Assembly: GCA_017555905.1 (NCBI GenBank)
Contig: JAFZFP010000005.1
Location: forward strand, 21,362-85,361
Direction of reading: 5' to 3'
Origin: Alistipes sp.
Lineage (GTDB): Bacteria; Bacteroidota; Bacteroidia; Bacteroidales; Rikenellaceae
Length of the DNA stretch: 64,000 nucleotides
Shown: piece after piece, positions 6,948-15,663 of the stretch
How the letters are laid out: every line of letters starts with the position of its first letter
Numbering within the stretch: position 1 is the first letter of the stretch
Program-made: the position numbers and the translations under genes
Notes under the pieces: model-generated
Database searches by the model: none
Told to the model about the DNA's origin: nothing
What the model saw: only the letters and a program-made list of their open reading frames with translations

Positions 6948-9200
6948 TTAAAGGTTTAAACTTAGTCTTACGCCTACTTGCAGAGGGAGACCCTTAGAGT
7001 AAAACTCCTCGCCCACGGACTTGAAGTAGAAGGTGTTGTAGTCGGTATTTAGGAGGTTCTTGCCCCATACCGCGAGCGTCACGGCGTTGAGCCTTAGGGC
7101 TATCTGCGCACCGAGCAACGAGTAGTAGGACTGCTTCAGCGAGTTGGTCTCGTTCCAGTAGATGTCGCCTATGCCTCGGTAGTCCGCCGAGAGGGTTACC
7201 TGCTTCAGCGTCTCGTTCTGGATGGTGAAGGTGTAACTCGCCAAGAGGGCCACCGTATTCTGCGGAGCGTAGGGTAGGAAACGGCCTCGGTAGTTCTGCA
7301 CGCCGTCGTCATACTCCCTGAACTTGGCGTTGGTGTATCCGTAGTCGGCACGTAGGTTGAGCCCCTTAAGGGTGTAGTCGGCCGAGAACTCTATGCCGAG
7401 GCTCCTTGCACGTGCTGCGTTCGACATCATACGGCCCGTGTTCTTGCCCTTGGGTAGTACCGTCACCTGCTGGTCGAAGCACTCTATCCAGTAGATTGCG
7501 CCATCGAGGTTTAGACCCTCGGCTGGGCTTAGGTGTGTGCCTATCTCGAAGTTCCAACTCGTCTCGGGCTTGTATTTCGTGGCCTCGGCAGTGTCGTAGG
7601 AGGTAGCCCCTTCAGCCGAGTCAAGTTCTATGCCAAGGTCCGCCATCATATCGGTCATCATCTTCGACTGGAGGATGTCCGAGAATATCTGGGTGTTGTA
7701 GCCACCAGTCTTGTAGCCACGGCTTATGGTGGCGTAGATGTCGCCTATCGGGGTAGTGTACTCGGCCGATAGTTTTGGCAGTATCTCGAAGAAGTGTTGG
7801 CGCTCCCTGCCCTTGAACTCGGTGCGAAACTCCTTGAAGTCGGGCATCGTCATATCGAAGCGGTAGGGTACCGAGGCGAAGGAGTTGTACTCCATCGTGG
7901 CATACTCATAGTCGAGGCGTAGGCCAGCCACTAACGACCAGTTACCCAACTCCACCGAGGATTGGTGGTAGAGCGCAGCGCCGTAGGTGGGTATCGCAAA
8001 GAGGCTCTCGATGACGAACTCGTTGGTGCTGAAGAGCATATTGCTGTCGGGAAAGACGTTGTGGATGCCGTTGTTTATGTTGCCGAGTATCAGGTCGTTA
8101 ATGCCATCCTCCTTGAACGTCACGGGCGACGACATATCGAGCCACTTACCGAAGAGGAAGGCTCCGGTGATGCCCTGCCATACCCCTCGCTCCTTATTGC
8201 GTACCACAACCTCTTGCGTCAGAGTATGCTCCCTCTGCATCTGTTGCATCGTAAACATCGACCTTGGCGAGAAGTCCTGATCGAGGGTCATACAGTCGTC
8301 GAGGTACTGGTAACTCGTTATGGTGGAGAGGTCGAGTGTCGGGGTGGTGTACGAAGCCACGAAGCCCTCGCTGATGTTCAGTCGCTCGTAACTCGAAGGG
8401 TCGTTATAGGCCACCTCCTCGACGATGCCTGTCTCGGGTTGTATGTGGTGGTAGGCGTACCCTCCCTCGCGTGTGTAGCCCACCGAGAGGGTGTTGTCGA
8501 AACTCCAGAACCCCTTGCTTGCTTGCACTCTCAGGCGTGCCGAGGCGCTGTCTCCGTCGTCGCAAATGGTGCTGTTATAGTGGTTGGTGAAGTGTCCGCC
8601 ATCGTGGTTGTAGCCCACGGCCAAGGAGTAGCCGAAGTCTTCCGTAGGCTTGGCGTAGTAGGATGCCGAGGCGCGGTAGGAGTTTATGGTAGAGCGCTCC
8701 ACCATAGCGCGTAGACCCTGCCAAACCATTGGCGAGAGGGTGGTTATGTTCATCACTCCGCCCGACGTATTGCGACCATAGAGCGTACCTTGAGGTCCTC
8801 GGAGCAACTCCACACGGCGGATGTCGTAGAAGTCAAAGTCGAAGGCGTTCTTGTTCATCACGGGGATATTGTCGATGGTCAAACCCAAGACGGGCTGGTC
8901 GATACGCGAGCCAAAGCCTCGCACATAGATAGAGGAGGTTATCGACGAGCCGTAGTCGGGCTGGTAGAAGTTGGGCGCCAAGGTCGAGATATCCTTTATC
9001 GAGCCCACTCCGCGATTCTCAAGGCTGCGTAGCGAGAGTGTGGTTGCCGTGACTGGGGCATAGCGAGTGGTTGTACCCTTCAGCGAGGCACTAATCTCCA
9101 CCTCGTCGAAATGGTGGTAGAGCGAATCCGCGAGTTCCTGCGCAACAGCCGTGGTCGCGCATAACACAACGAGTGTTAGTATGGCAATATATCTTTTCAC
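6948..9200 (-). CDS. TonB-dependent outer-membrane receptor
   Basis: The 750-residue receptor has a signal peptide ending VAQ (residues 1-21), an N-terminal plug domain (about 45-155) with the classical VELLRGPQGTLYGRNTSGG segment, and a long 22-strand-type barrel ending in an aromatic/hydrophobic terminus (VGVRLSLNL). There is no SusC-type N-terminal carboxypeptidase-regulatory domain and no SusD neighbour, so it resembles siderophore, cofactor or small-molecule receptors more than glycan receptors. It precedes a small lipoprotein gene in the same operon. The start is a GTG directly behind the -7 promoter element, which suggests leaderless translation; no other start would keep the signal peptide. 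The substrate cannot be determined. Confidence 0.9.
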   Translation of the reverse strand: MKRYIAILTLVVLCATTAVAQELADSLYHHFDEVEISASLKGTTTRYAPVTATTLSLRSLENRGVGSIKDISTLAPNFYQPDYGSSITSSIYVRGFGSRIDQPVLGLTIDNIPVMNKNAFDFDFYDIRRVELLRGPQGTLYGRNTSGGVMNITTLSPMVWQGLRAMVERSTINSYRASASYYAKPTEDFGYSLAVGYNHDGGHFTNHYNSTICDDGDSASARLRVQASKGFWSFDNTLSVGYTREGGYAYHHIQPETGIVEEVAYNDPSSYERLNISEGFVASYTTPTLDLSTITSYQYLDDCMTLDQDFSPRSMFTMQQMQREHTLTQEVVVRNKERGVWQGITGAFLFGKWLDMSSPVTFKEDGINDLILGNINNGIHNVFPDSNMLFSTNEFVIESLFAIPTYGAALYHQSSVELGNWSLVAGLRLDYEYATMEYNSFASVPYRFDMTMPDFKEFRTEFKGRERQHFFEILPKLSAEYTTPIGDIYATISRGYKTGGYNTQIFSDILQSKMMTDMMADLGIELDSAEGATSYDTAEATKYKPETSWNFEIGTHLSPAEGLNLDGAIYWIECFDQQVTVLPKGKNTGRMMSNAARARSLGIEFSADYTLKGLNLRADYGYTNAKFREYDDGVQNYRGRFLPYAPQNTVALLASYTFTIQNETLKQVTLSADYRGIGDIYWNETNSLKQSYYSLLGAQIALRLNAVTLAVWGKNLLNTDYNTFYFKSVGEEFYSKGLPLQVGVRLSLNL

Positions 9201-9204
9201 GGTG

Positions 9205-9235
9205 CAAAGATATTCTATAAATAGAGACTATGCAA
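9205..9235 (-). promoter_or_regulatory. Promoter abutting the TonB receptor start codon
   Basis: On the minus strand a -33 TTG (plus-strand CAA 9233-9235), a 20-bp spacer and a -7 TATCTTTG (plus-strand 9205-9212) form a near-ideal promoter. The -7 element ends only four bases before the GTG start at 9200. Confidence 0.75.
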
Positions 9236-9303
9236 CTACTATTTATTATAGGATTTTCTACTATCTGGGCGACGACATCCCCAATTATAGCGATTCGGAG
9301 AGG

Positions 9304-9343
9304 TGAAAAAGAGAGGACAACCACCCCCTTAGGATGGTTGCCC
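9304..9343 (-). terminator. Rho-independent terminator of typA-rpiB
   Basis: A 9-bp stem (GGGCAACCA with TGGTTGTCC on the minus strand, one G-U pair) is followed by a TCTCTTTTTC run, about 25 bp past the rpiB stop. Confidence 0.65.
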
Positions 9344-9365
9344 CGATGCTGTTGTCGTAGTAGGC

Positions 9366-9806
9366 CTACTTCTGAAGTGGCATCTTGTCCAAGCGACGCT
9401 GGTGACGGCCACCCTCGAACTCGGTCTCAAGCCAGATGTCCAACATAGCCAACGCCTCGTCGTTAGAGATGAAGCGTGCAGGCATAGCCAAGACGTTAGA
9501 GTTGTTGTGCTGGCGCGAGAGTTTCGCAATCTCAGGAATCCAGCAGAGTGCCGCACGTACGCTCTGGTGCTTGTTCAAGGTCATAGAGATGCCCTCGCCC
9601 GAGCCACAGAGAGCCACACCGCGCTCCAACTCGCCCTTGTCGAGAGCCTCACCGAGTGCGTGAGCGAAGTCTGGGTAGTCGCAAGACTCCTCAGAGTGTG
9701 TGCCGAAGTCCTTAACCTCAAAGCCCTTAGATGAGAGGTAGCCTACCAAGAACTCCTTGAGTTCGTATGCTGCGTGGTCGCAAGCAATACCAATTTTCTT
9801 CTCCAT
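9366..9806 (-). CDS. rpiB: Ribose-5-phosphate isomerase B (LacAB/RpiB family)
   Basis: This 146-residue cytosolic enzyme interconverts ribose 5-phosphate and ribulose 5-phosphate in the pentose phosphate pathway. The opening IGIACDHAAYELK (D10, H11) and the active-site segment ALCGSGEGISMTLNK (catalytic C67, anion hole glycines) are characteristic of RpiB, as are SCDYPDFA and the C-terminal RRLDK segment. Length is normal. Its start is 29 bp downstream of the typA stop on the same strand, so the two are likely co-transcribed from the typA promoter, and a terminator follows. Some family members isomerise other aldoses such as allose 6-phosphate, so the physiological sugar is not certain. Confidence 0.93.
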   Translation of the reverse strand: MEKKIGIACDHAAYELKEFLVGYLSSKGFEVKDFGTHSEESCDYPDFAHALGEALDKGELERGVALCGSGEGISMTLNKHQSVRAALCWIPEIAKLSRQHNNSNVLAMPARFISNDEALAMLDIWLETEFEGGRHQRRLDKMPLQK

Positions 9807-9835
9807 AATACGATTCTATATTTTTAGGTTATACG

Positions 9836-11638
9836 TTACTCCTTAGATGCACGCTTACGGTCTACCTCCGAGAGAAGTATCTTTCTCAGACGCATAGACT
9901 TAGGGGTAATCTCCACATACTCGTCCTCGCGGATATACTCCAAAGCCTCCTCCAACGAGAAGATGACAGGCGGAGCAATCGAGGTCTTTTCGTCGGAACC
10001 CGATGCACGCATATTCGTTAATTGCTTTGCCTTGGTCACGTTCACGGTGATATCGTTCGAGCGTGTATGCTCGCCAATCACCTGACCGCAGTAGACCTGC
10101 TCCATAGGCGAGATGAAGAACTTGCCTCGGTCCTGGAGTTTGTCGATAGAGTAGGCGTATGCCGTACCCGTCTCCGATGCGATGATAGCGCCCACGCTAC
10201 GGTTGTCGATGTCGCCCATCCAAGGCTCGAAGTCCTTGAGGCGGTGGGTCATAATCGCCTCACCCGCAGTCGCTGTAATCATCGTCGAGCGTAAGCCGAT
10301 GATGCCTCGCGAAGGGATGATGAACTCCAAGCGAGTACGTTCGTTCGACGACTCCATATTCACGAGTTGGCCCTTGCGACGTGTGGTAAGCTCGATTACC
10401 GTACCTGCGCAGTCGTCAGGGCAATCCACGGTCATCTCCTCCACTGGCTCGCACTTGATGCCATCAATCTCCTTGGTGATAACCTTAGGCTGTCCTACCT
10501 GCAACTCATAGCCCTCACGACGCATAGTCTCGATAAGCACCGAGAGGTGCAACACACCACGGCCATAGACTACGAACGAGTCGGCGTTCTGGCCTGGCTC
10601 AACACGCAAGGCGAGGTTCTTCTCCAACTCTCTGTCGAGACGCTCCTTGATGTGACGCGATGTTACATACTTGCCATCCTTGCCGAAGAAAGGTGAGTTG
10701 TTGATAGTGAACAACATAGACATCGTTGGCTCATCTATCGCAATAGGTGGCAGTGGCTCAGGGTTCACGAAGTCGCAAATGGTGTCGCCAATCTCGAAGC
10801 CCTCGATACCTACGAGTGCGCAGATCTCGCCACACTCCACACGCTCAGCCTTAGCCTTGCCCAAGCCCTCGAAGACCATAAGGTCCTTAATCTTGGTCTT
10901 GATGAGTGTGCCGTCACGCTTAGCGAGGGTTACGTTCTGGCCAGCGGTGAGCGAGCCACGTGTTACCTTGCCCACAGCGATACGGCCAACGTATGATGAG
11001 TACTCCAACGAGGTCACGAGCATCTGCACGCTACCCTCCACAACCTCTGGCTCAGGAATCTCGTCGATGATGGTATCCAAGAGTGGGGTGATGGTGTTTG
11101 TGCGCTCCGAGAGCACGTGCGACATCCAGCCCTGCTTTGCCGAACCGTAGATGGTCTTGTAGTCGAGTTGCTCCTCCGTAGCACCGAGGGTGAACATCAA
11201 GTCGAATACCTGCTCGTTCACCACGTCGGGACGGCAATTCTCCTTATCGACCTTGTTGATCACTACGATAGGCTTCTTACCCAATGCCAAGGCCTTCTGT
11301 AGTACGAAGCGAGTCTGTGGCATAGTACCCTCAAAGGCGTCCACCAACAGGATAACACCGTCGCACATATTCAACACACGCTCCACCTCGCCACCGAAGT
11401 CGGCGTGGCCTGGGGTGTCGATGATGTTGATTTTGTAGTCTTTGTATATAACAGACACATTCTTCGAAAGAATGGTGATACCACGCTCTCGCTCGATGTC
11501 GTTATTATCCATAATGAGGTCTCCGCCCGTATGCTCGTTGTCACGGAGCAGGTTGCCCTGCATAATCATCTTGTCTACAAGCGTAGTCTTACCGTGGTCT
11601 ACGTGGGCGATAATTGCAATATTGCGTAGTTTTCGCAT
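9836..11638 (-). CDS. typA: Ribosome-associated GTPase TypA/BipA
   Basis: TypA is a translational GTPase related to EF-G and LepA that assists ribosome assembly and stress responses. At 600 residues it has the standard length. The G1 motif AHVDHGKTT lies at residues 9-17, DTPGHADFGGEV forms G3, and NKVD forms G4. EF-G-like domains II, III and V and the TypA-specific C-terminal domain (ending in a lysine/arginine-rich segment) follow. I chose the ATG at 11638 because the protein then begins MRKLRNIAIIAHVDHGK, exactly as in other TypA proteins; an in-frame ATG 33 bp upstream gives an implausible 11-residue extension close to the promoter. It is cotranscribed with rpiB. Confidence 0.95.
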   Translation of the reverse strand: MRKLRNIAIIAHVDHGKTTLVDKMIMQGNLLRDNEHTGGDLIMDNNDIERERGITILSKNVSVIYKDYKINIIDTPGHADFGGEVERVLNMCDGVILLVDAFEGTMPQTRFVLQKALALGKKPIVVINKVDKENCRPDVVNEQVFDLMFTLGATEEQLDYKTIYGSAKQGWMSHVLSERTNTITPLLDTIIDEIPEPEVVEGSVQMLVTSLEYSSYVGRIAVGKVTRGSLTAGQNVTLAKRDGTLIKTKIKDLMVFEGLGKAKAERVECGEICALVGIEGFEIGDTICDFVNPEPLPPIAIDEPTMSMLFTINNSPFFGKDGKYVTSRHIKERLDRELEKNLALRVEPGQNADSFVVYGRGVLHLSVLIETMRREGYELQVGQPKVITKEIDGIKCEPVEEMTVDCPDDCAGTVIELTTRRKGQLVNMESSNERTRLEFIIPSRGIIGLRSTMITATAGEAIMTHRLKDFEPWMGDIDNRSVGAIIASETGTAYAYSIDKLQDRGKFFISPMEQVYCGQVIGEHTRSNDITVNVTKAKQLTNMRASGSDEKTSIAPPVIFSLEEALEYIREDEYVEITPKSMRLRKILLSEVDRKRASKE

Positions 11639-11660
11639 ACTATTATATTTTTTAACGCGA

Positions 11661-11668
11661 CAAAGATA
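11661..11668 (-). promoter_or_regulatory. -7 element upstream of typA
   Basis: TATCTTTG on the minus strand (plus-strand CAAAGATA) lies 22 bp upstream of the chosen typA start. A matching -33 TTG at the right distance is not evident, so this is a partial promoter match. Confidence 0.45.
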
Positions 11669-11689
11669 CAAAATCTATTCTTAAACTGG

Positions 11690-11730
11690 AAAAGAAAAAG
11701 GTGAAAAGTCATACTACCTTCCACCTTTTT
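11690..11730 (-). terminator. Likely terminator of the DUF4301 gene
   Basis: On the minus strand AAAAAGGTG and CACCTTTTT can pair across an 18-nt loop, and the 3' arm runs into T-rich sequence. It is located 24 bp beyond the DUF4301 stop. Confidence 0.5.
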
Positions 11731-11753
11731 GTCTATTCTTTAGCGATTGCCGA

Positions 11754-13181
11754 TTATTGATGCTCTGGGCGTAGGAGGTCCTGAACAACCTTTACTGGAG
11801 AGAAGGTTGTGATTGGTACCTCAACAAAGAGGGTGTTCCAATTTGCCATAGCACCGTTCCACAAGCCTGGCAACTCCTGCGCTCGCAACTCACGACCACC
11901 TGCCGACTTCGACGAGATAAAGCCCGTCTTAGGGTCGGTGTACTTTGTAAGGTCGTACTTAGTGCCGTCGTAGCGCATAACACCACAAACGAGATCTACA
12001 GGGTTGAAGTGTGTAGCCTCCTTCATAAGGTGCATATCCTCCTTCGAAATCTGGCTCGACTCGGCAATCTGCAACTGCTCACGGCCCTCGTCGTCGCGTA
12101 CCCAGAATGGGCCACCACCAGGTTCGCCCTCGTTCTTAACCATACCGCACACACGGATAGGGCGGTCGAGGGTTGCCACAACGAGTTCGCGTGAAGCACC
12201 CTCAGGGAGCTTGCAACAGAGCTCCTTCTCCAAGAACTCTACGGCCTCAGCAACTCTATCCTCGCCACGCTCGAAACCGCGGAGAAGGTCGAAGGCACGA
12301 CCCTGGAGACGGAGCAACTCACCAGCCAACACCTTCTTGAAGGTTACGGTGTCGGGCTTGCGCTCGTCGGTGGTCACGTTGTCGATGTTCTTCACAAAGA
12401 TAATGTCGGCATCCAACTCATTGAGGTTGGTGATGAGCGCACCGTGGCCCGCAGGACGGAACAACAACTTGCCGTCGTCGGTGAGGAATGGGGTGTTGTC
12501 AGGGTTTACAGCGATGGTGTCGGTCGCAGGGCTCTGGATTGAGAAACCTACGTTGTACTTGATGCCAAACTTCTGCTCGTAGTGGCTCTGTCGCTCCTCA
12601 AGAAGGGCCTCGAAACCAGCCTGATGCTCAGGTGATACGGTGAAGTGGATAGTTGCTGTGTCGCCATTCGAAGCGTATAGTGCAGCCTCCACCAAATGCT
12701 CCTCGACAGGCTTGCGCGCTCCCTCCTTGTAGGCGTGGAAGGTCACCAAACCCTTTGGCTTCGAGCCATAGCCGAGACCATCGACGATGATGTTGCGTAC
12801 CACATCCTTGTCGTCGATCTGGGGCTTGAGGTACTTAGCAAGTTCGGGGAAGAAGGCGAACTTCTCGAGGTTGGTGATGAGTTTGTCGATGCCCGCTGTG
12901 CGCTTGTCGTCGTTTACATACTCGAACAACTCCTTGAACATACGTGTTGCAGCACCCGATGCTGGCACGAACTTAATGGTGCGGATGGTAGCCTCCTCGT
13001 AGAGTCGCTGGCGCTCAGCAATCTCGTCATCGTTGAACTGGCGAACACCATCGCCACCAGATGCTGCACGTACTACGGGGAGTGAGGGGAATCCTGTGCG
13101 GAAGTTCTCAATCTGTCTCTCGACCTGAGCCACAGTTAAGCCGTGGGCCTCAATCTGTCTAATCTCTTCACTTGTAAACAT
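11754..13181 (-). CDS. DUF4301 family protein
   Basis: This 475-residue soluble protein belongs to DUF4301, a family frequent in Bacteroidota and without assigned function. A segment near residue 72, FVPASGAATRMFKEL, resembles the glycine-rich nucleotide-binding loop of sugar-nucleotide pyrophosphorylases, and further conserved stretches (FRPAGHGALI, FVKNIDNV, AGGRELRAQELPGLWNGAMANW) look like active-site loops of the same fold class. A nucleotidyltransferase-like role is therefore possible but is inference. No signal peptide or membrane segment is seen. It is transcribed alone, divergently from murB, with the two promoter regions overlapping. Confidence 0.82.
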   Translation of the reverse strand: MFTSEEIRQIEAHGLTVAQVERQIENFRTGFPSLPVVRAASGGDGVRQFNDDEIAERQRLYEEATIRTIKFVPASGAATRMFKELFEYVNDDKRTAGIDKLITNLEKFAFFPELAKYLKPQIDDKDVVRNIIVDGLGYGSKPKGLVTFHAYKEGARKPVEEHLVEAALYASNGDTATIHFTVSPEHQAGFEALLEERQSHYEQKFGIKYNVGFSIQSPATDTIAVNPDNTPFLTDDGKLLFRPAGHGALITNLNELDADIIFVKNIDNVTTDERKPDTVTFKKVLAGELLRLQGRAFDLLRGFERGEDRVAEAVEFLEKELCCKLPEGASRELVVATLDRPIRVCGMVKNEGEPGGGPFWVRDDEGREQLQIAESSQISKEDMHLMKEATHFNPVDLVCGVMRYDGTKYDLTKYTDPKTGFISSKSAGGRELRAQELPGLWNGAMANWNTLFVEVPITTFSPVKVVQDLLRPEHQ

Positions 13182-13258
13182 AGCGCTAAGAATATTATTT
13201 GTTAGTATATTTTCGCTTGTCTCCTCTTCGATAGAAAGATTATTATCGAAATAGTTCC

Positions 13259-13286
13259 CAAATATAGTAAAAATTTTTTAACTTTG
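13259..13286. promoter_or_regulatory. Overlapping divergent -7 elements between DUF4301 and murB
   Basis: A TATATTTG on the minus strand (plus-strand about 13259-13266) faces a TAACTTTG on the plus strand (13279-13286). The plus-strand element ends four bases before the murB ATG. No clear -33 TTG is visible for either, so these are partial matches. Confidence 0.4.
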
Positions 13287-13290
13287 CATT

Positions 13291-14304
13291 ATGAAACGTA
13301 TATATAATGATATAAATCTCGCTTCTCGCAACAGTTTTGGTGTCTCTGAAACTGCTCGTTTGGTTGTAGAGTTCGATTGCGCAGAGGAGTTGAAGGTTAT
13401 TTTCGGTAGCGAAAGACCGCAGAAGTGGTATGTCCTTGGCGCTGGAAATAATACACTTTTTACCCAATACTACGACGGAATAATTCTCACCCCCGTATGT
13501 TCCAACCGCACTATCCTTTCCGACGATGGGGTAGATGTCGTTGTGCGTGTCGAGGCTGGTCACGACTGGGACGACCTTGTGGAGTGGAGCGTTGAGCAGG
13601 GGTTGTGGGGTATAGAGAACCTCTCCTCTATCCCAAGTTCTGTGGGTGCTGCGCCAGTGCAGAATATCGGAGCTTATGGTGCTGAAGCAAAGGATGCGAT
13701 AACCGTGGTTGAGTATTTCGATACCAGGAGTTTAGAGGTTGTGCGCCTTGCGAATGAGGAGTGTCGTTTCGGCTACCGCGAGAGCATCTTTAAGCAGGAG
13801 TTGAAGGGTGTTGCCATTATCCTTGCCGTGGAGTTGAAACTCAGCCGTACACCTCGCCCAAATCTCGGCTATGGCGATGTTATCAAGGAGGTCGAGGCTC
13901 GTGGCGGTGCTACGCTTAGGAATATACGCGAGGCTATCTGCGCTATTCGTTCGAGCAAGTTGCCCGACCCTAAGGTGTTGGGTAACGCTGGTAGTTTCTT
14001 CAAGAATCCTATCGTCGAGCGTAGTGTGTTGGAGCAGTTGCTACAAAAGTATCCCGATGCACCAAACTACCCTGTGCCAGGCGATGATAGTCGTTGCAAG
14101 TTAGCCGCTGGCTGGCTCATCGACAAGGCTGGCTTGAAGGGTTGGCGTGATGGTTGTGTCGGTGTTCACGACCGACAGGCCCTCGTGTTGGTGAACTACG
14201 GAGGTGCTAAGGGTGGCGATGTTGTGCGTTTGGCTGGCTTCGTTGCCCAGAGGGTGATGGATGAATTTGGGGTTGAGATAAGCCCTGAGGTAAATGTATT
14301 GTAG
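13291..14304 (+). CDS. murB: UDP-N-acetylenolpyruvoylglucosamine reductase
   Basis: MurB reduces UDP-GlcNAc-enolpyruvate to UDP-MurNAc in peptidoglycan precursor synthesis, using FAD and NADPH. The 337-residue protein begins with the usual NSFGV segment, carries the FAD-binding segments WYVLGAGNNTLF and SSVGAAPVQNIGAYG, and has the catalytic trio expected for this family: an arginine in FGYRESIFK, the proton-donor serine in NAGSFFKNP (about residue 234) and a glutamate in the C-terminal SPEVNVL. Its length and the E. coli-type C-terminal extension fit type I MurB. It is followed by tilS and holA on the same strand with only a few bases between them. Confidence 0.95.
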   Translation: MKRIYNDINLASRNSFGVSETARLVVEFDCAEELKVIFGSERPQKWYVLGAGNNTLFTQYYDGIILTPVCSNRTILSDDGVDVVVRVEAGHDWDDLVEWSVEQGLWGIENLSSIPSSVGAAPVQNIGAYGAEAKDAITVVEYFDTRSLEVVRLANEECRFGYRESIFKQELKGVAIILAVELKLSRTPRPNLGYGDVIKEVEARGGATLRNIREAICAIRSSKLPDPKVLGNAGSFFKNPIVERSVLEQLLQKYPDAPNYPVPGDDSRCKLAAGWLIDKAGLKGWRDGCVGVHDRQALVLVNYGGAKGGDVVRLAGFVAQRVMDEFGVEISPEVNVL

Positions 14305-14308
14305 AGAT

Positions 14309-15652
14309 ATGCTGTTGCTTGACGGTTTTGAAAAATATATCGAGGAGAACGAACTCTTTACCCACGACGACAAGATTCTTCTTACGGTCTCGGGAGGTGT
14401 CGATTCTATGGTTATGATGGCCCTCACTGCGGCTGCGGGTTATAGGTTTGGAGTGGCACACTGCAACTTCCAACTACGTGGCACAGAGAGCGATGAGGAT
14501 GAATTGTTGGTGGAGCGCGAGGCTAAACGCTATGGTGTGGAGTTCTTCAACCGTCGTTTCGATACCACGCAAGAGATGGAGCGCACGGGAGAGTCTATGG
14601 AGATGGCGGCTCGCAGGTTGCGCTATGCGTGGTTTAAGGAGTTGTGCGACGAGTTCGGCTATACGACTATCGCCATTGCCCACCACAGCAACGACTCCAT
14701 CGAGACCTTCTTTATAAATATGCTTCGTGGCACGGGCCTTAGAGGCCTCACGGGTATCACTACGCAGGTTGGCCGTGTGGTGCGCCCGATGATGTTTGCT
14801 ACACGCAAGGATATCCACGACTACGCCATAGCCCACCATATCCCCTTCAGGGAGGATTCGTCGAATCGCACGACAAAGTATCTGCGCAATAAGGTGCGCT
14901 TGGGTGTTGTGCCGATGCTCAAGGAGATTAATCCGCAGTTTACTACCATTATGCGACGCAATATCGCACGACTCAGTCAGGCTCAGGACTTTATCAATTC
15001 GGCAATCGACATCGTCAAGGGTGAGGCTCTTGAGACGTATGGCAATATTCACCGTCTTAAGGTCGCTCAGATTCGCCCTACGCTCCCTCGCAATTATGTT
15101 ATTTATGAGATACTTAGTTCGGAGTATGGTTTCAAGGGCGATGTTGTCGATGCCCTCTGCCACGCCCTCGATTGCGACGCTACGGGCCGTAGATTCTACT
15201 CTCGCGAGTGGGTTGCCGTAGTCGATAGGGGCGACGTGGTTATTGCTCCGATTCAGGAGGATGATAGTTGCGAGACTGTGGTCGAAAAGGGTGCCGTTCG
15301 CTCCTATGCTGGTGGTCAGGTGTTGTACTACGAGTATTGCAATATAGACTTTATCGATAGTCTCGACCAGGGCGATAACGTGGCGCTCATAGATGCCGAT
15401 AAGTTGCACTTCCCACTCACTGTGCGCAAGTGGCGCGAGGGTGATTGGTTTCAACCATTCGGTATGGCGGGTAAGAAGAAACTCAGCGACTTCCTCATCG
15501 ATAAGAAGGTGTCGATGGCCGAGAAGAGCCGTCAGTTTGTCCTCACTTCGGGCGACAATATCGTCTGGGTGGTAGGTCGTAGGTTGGATGACCGCTTTGC
15601 TATTACGCGCAAGACCGAGAATGTCCTACGTGTGGTTTGTTATACATTGTAA
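14309..15652 (+). CDS. tilS: tRNA(Ile)-lysidine synthetase
   Basis: TilS attaches lysine to C34 of the CAU-anticodon tRNA-Ile so that it reads AUA. The PP-loop ATP-pyrophosphatase motif SGGVDS is at residues 28-33, followed by the HCNFQLRG and HHSNDSIETFFINMLRGTGLRGL segments typical of TilS. The C-terminal part ends with the WREGDWFQPFGM and KKLSDFLIDKK motifs of the TilS C-terminal domain. I prefer the ATG at 14309 (447 residues), four bases after the murB stop; an in-frame ATG at 14294 would overlap murB and add five residues. The gene is likely translated in the murB-tilS-holA transcript. Confidence 0.93.
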   Translation: MLLLDGFEKYIEENELFTHDDKILLTVSGGVDSMVMMALTAAAGYRFGVAHCNFQLRGTESDEDELLVEREAKRYGVEFFNRRFDTTQEMERTGESMEMAARRLRYAWFKELCDEFGYTTIAIAHHSNDSIETFFINMLRGTGLRGLTGITTQVGRVVRPMMFATRKDIHDYAIAHHIPFREDSSNRTTKYLRNKVRLGVVPMLKEINPQFTTIMRRNIARLSQAQDFINSAIDIVKGEALETYGNIHRLKVAQIRPTLPRNYVIYEILSSEYGFKGDVVDALCHALDCDATGRRFYSREWVAVVDRGDVVIAPIQEDDSCETVVEKGAVRSYAGGQVLYYEYCNIDFIDSLDQGDNVALIDADKLHFPLTVRKWREGDWFQPFGMAGKKKLSDFLIDKKVSMAEKSRQFVLTSGDNIVWVVGRRLDDRFAITRKTENVLRVVCYTL

Positions 15653-15663
15653 TTTAGATAGTT

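Noticed and set aside
7962-8714. 250-residue plus-strand open frame opposite the TonB receptor
   Set aside because: Antisense shadow of a gene with strong motifs; Val/Glu/Leu-rich composition is typical of such shadows.
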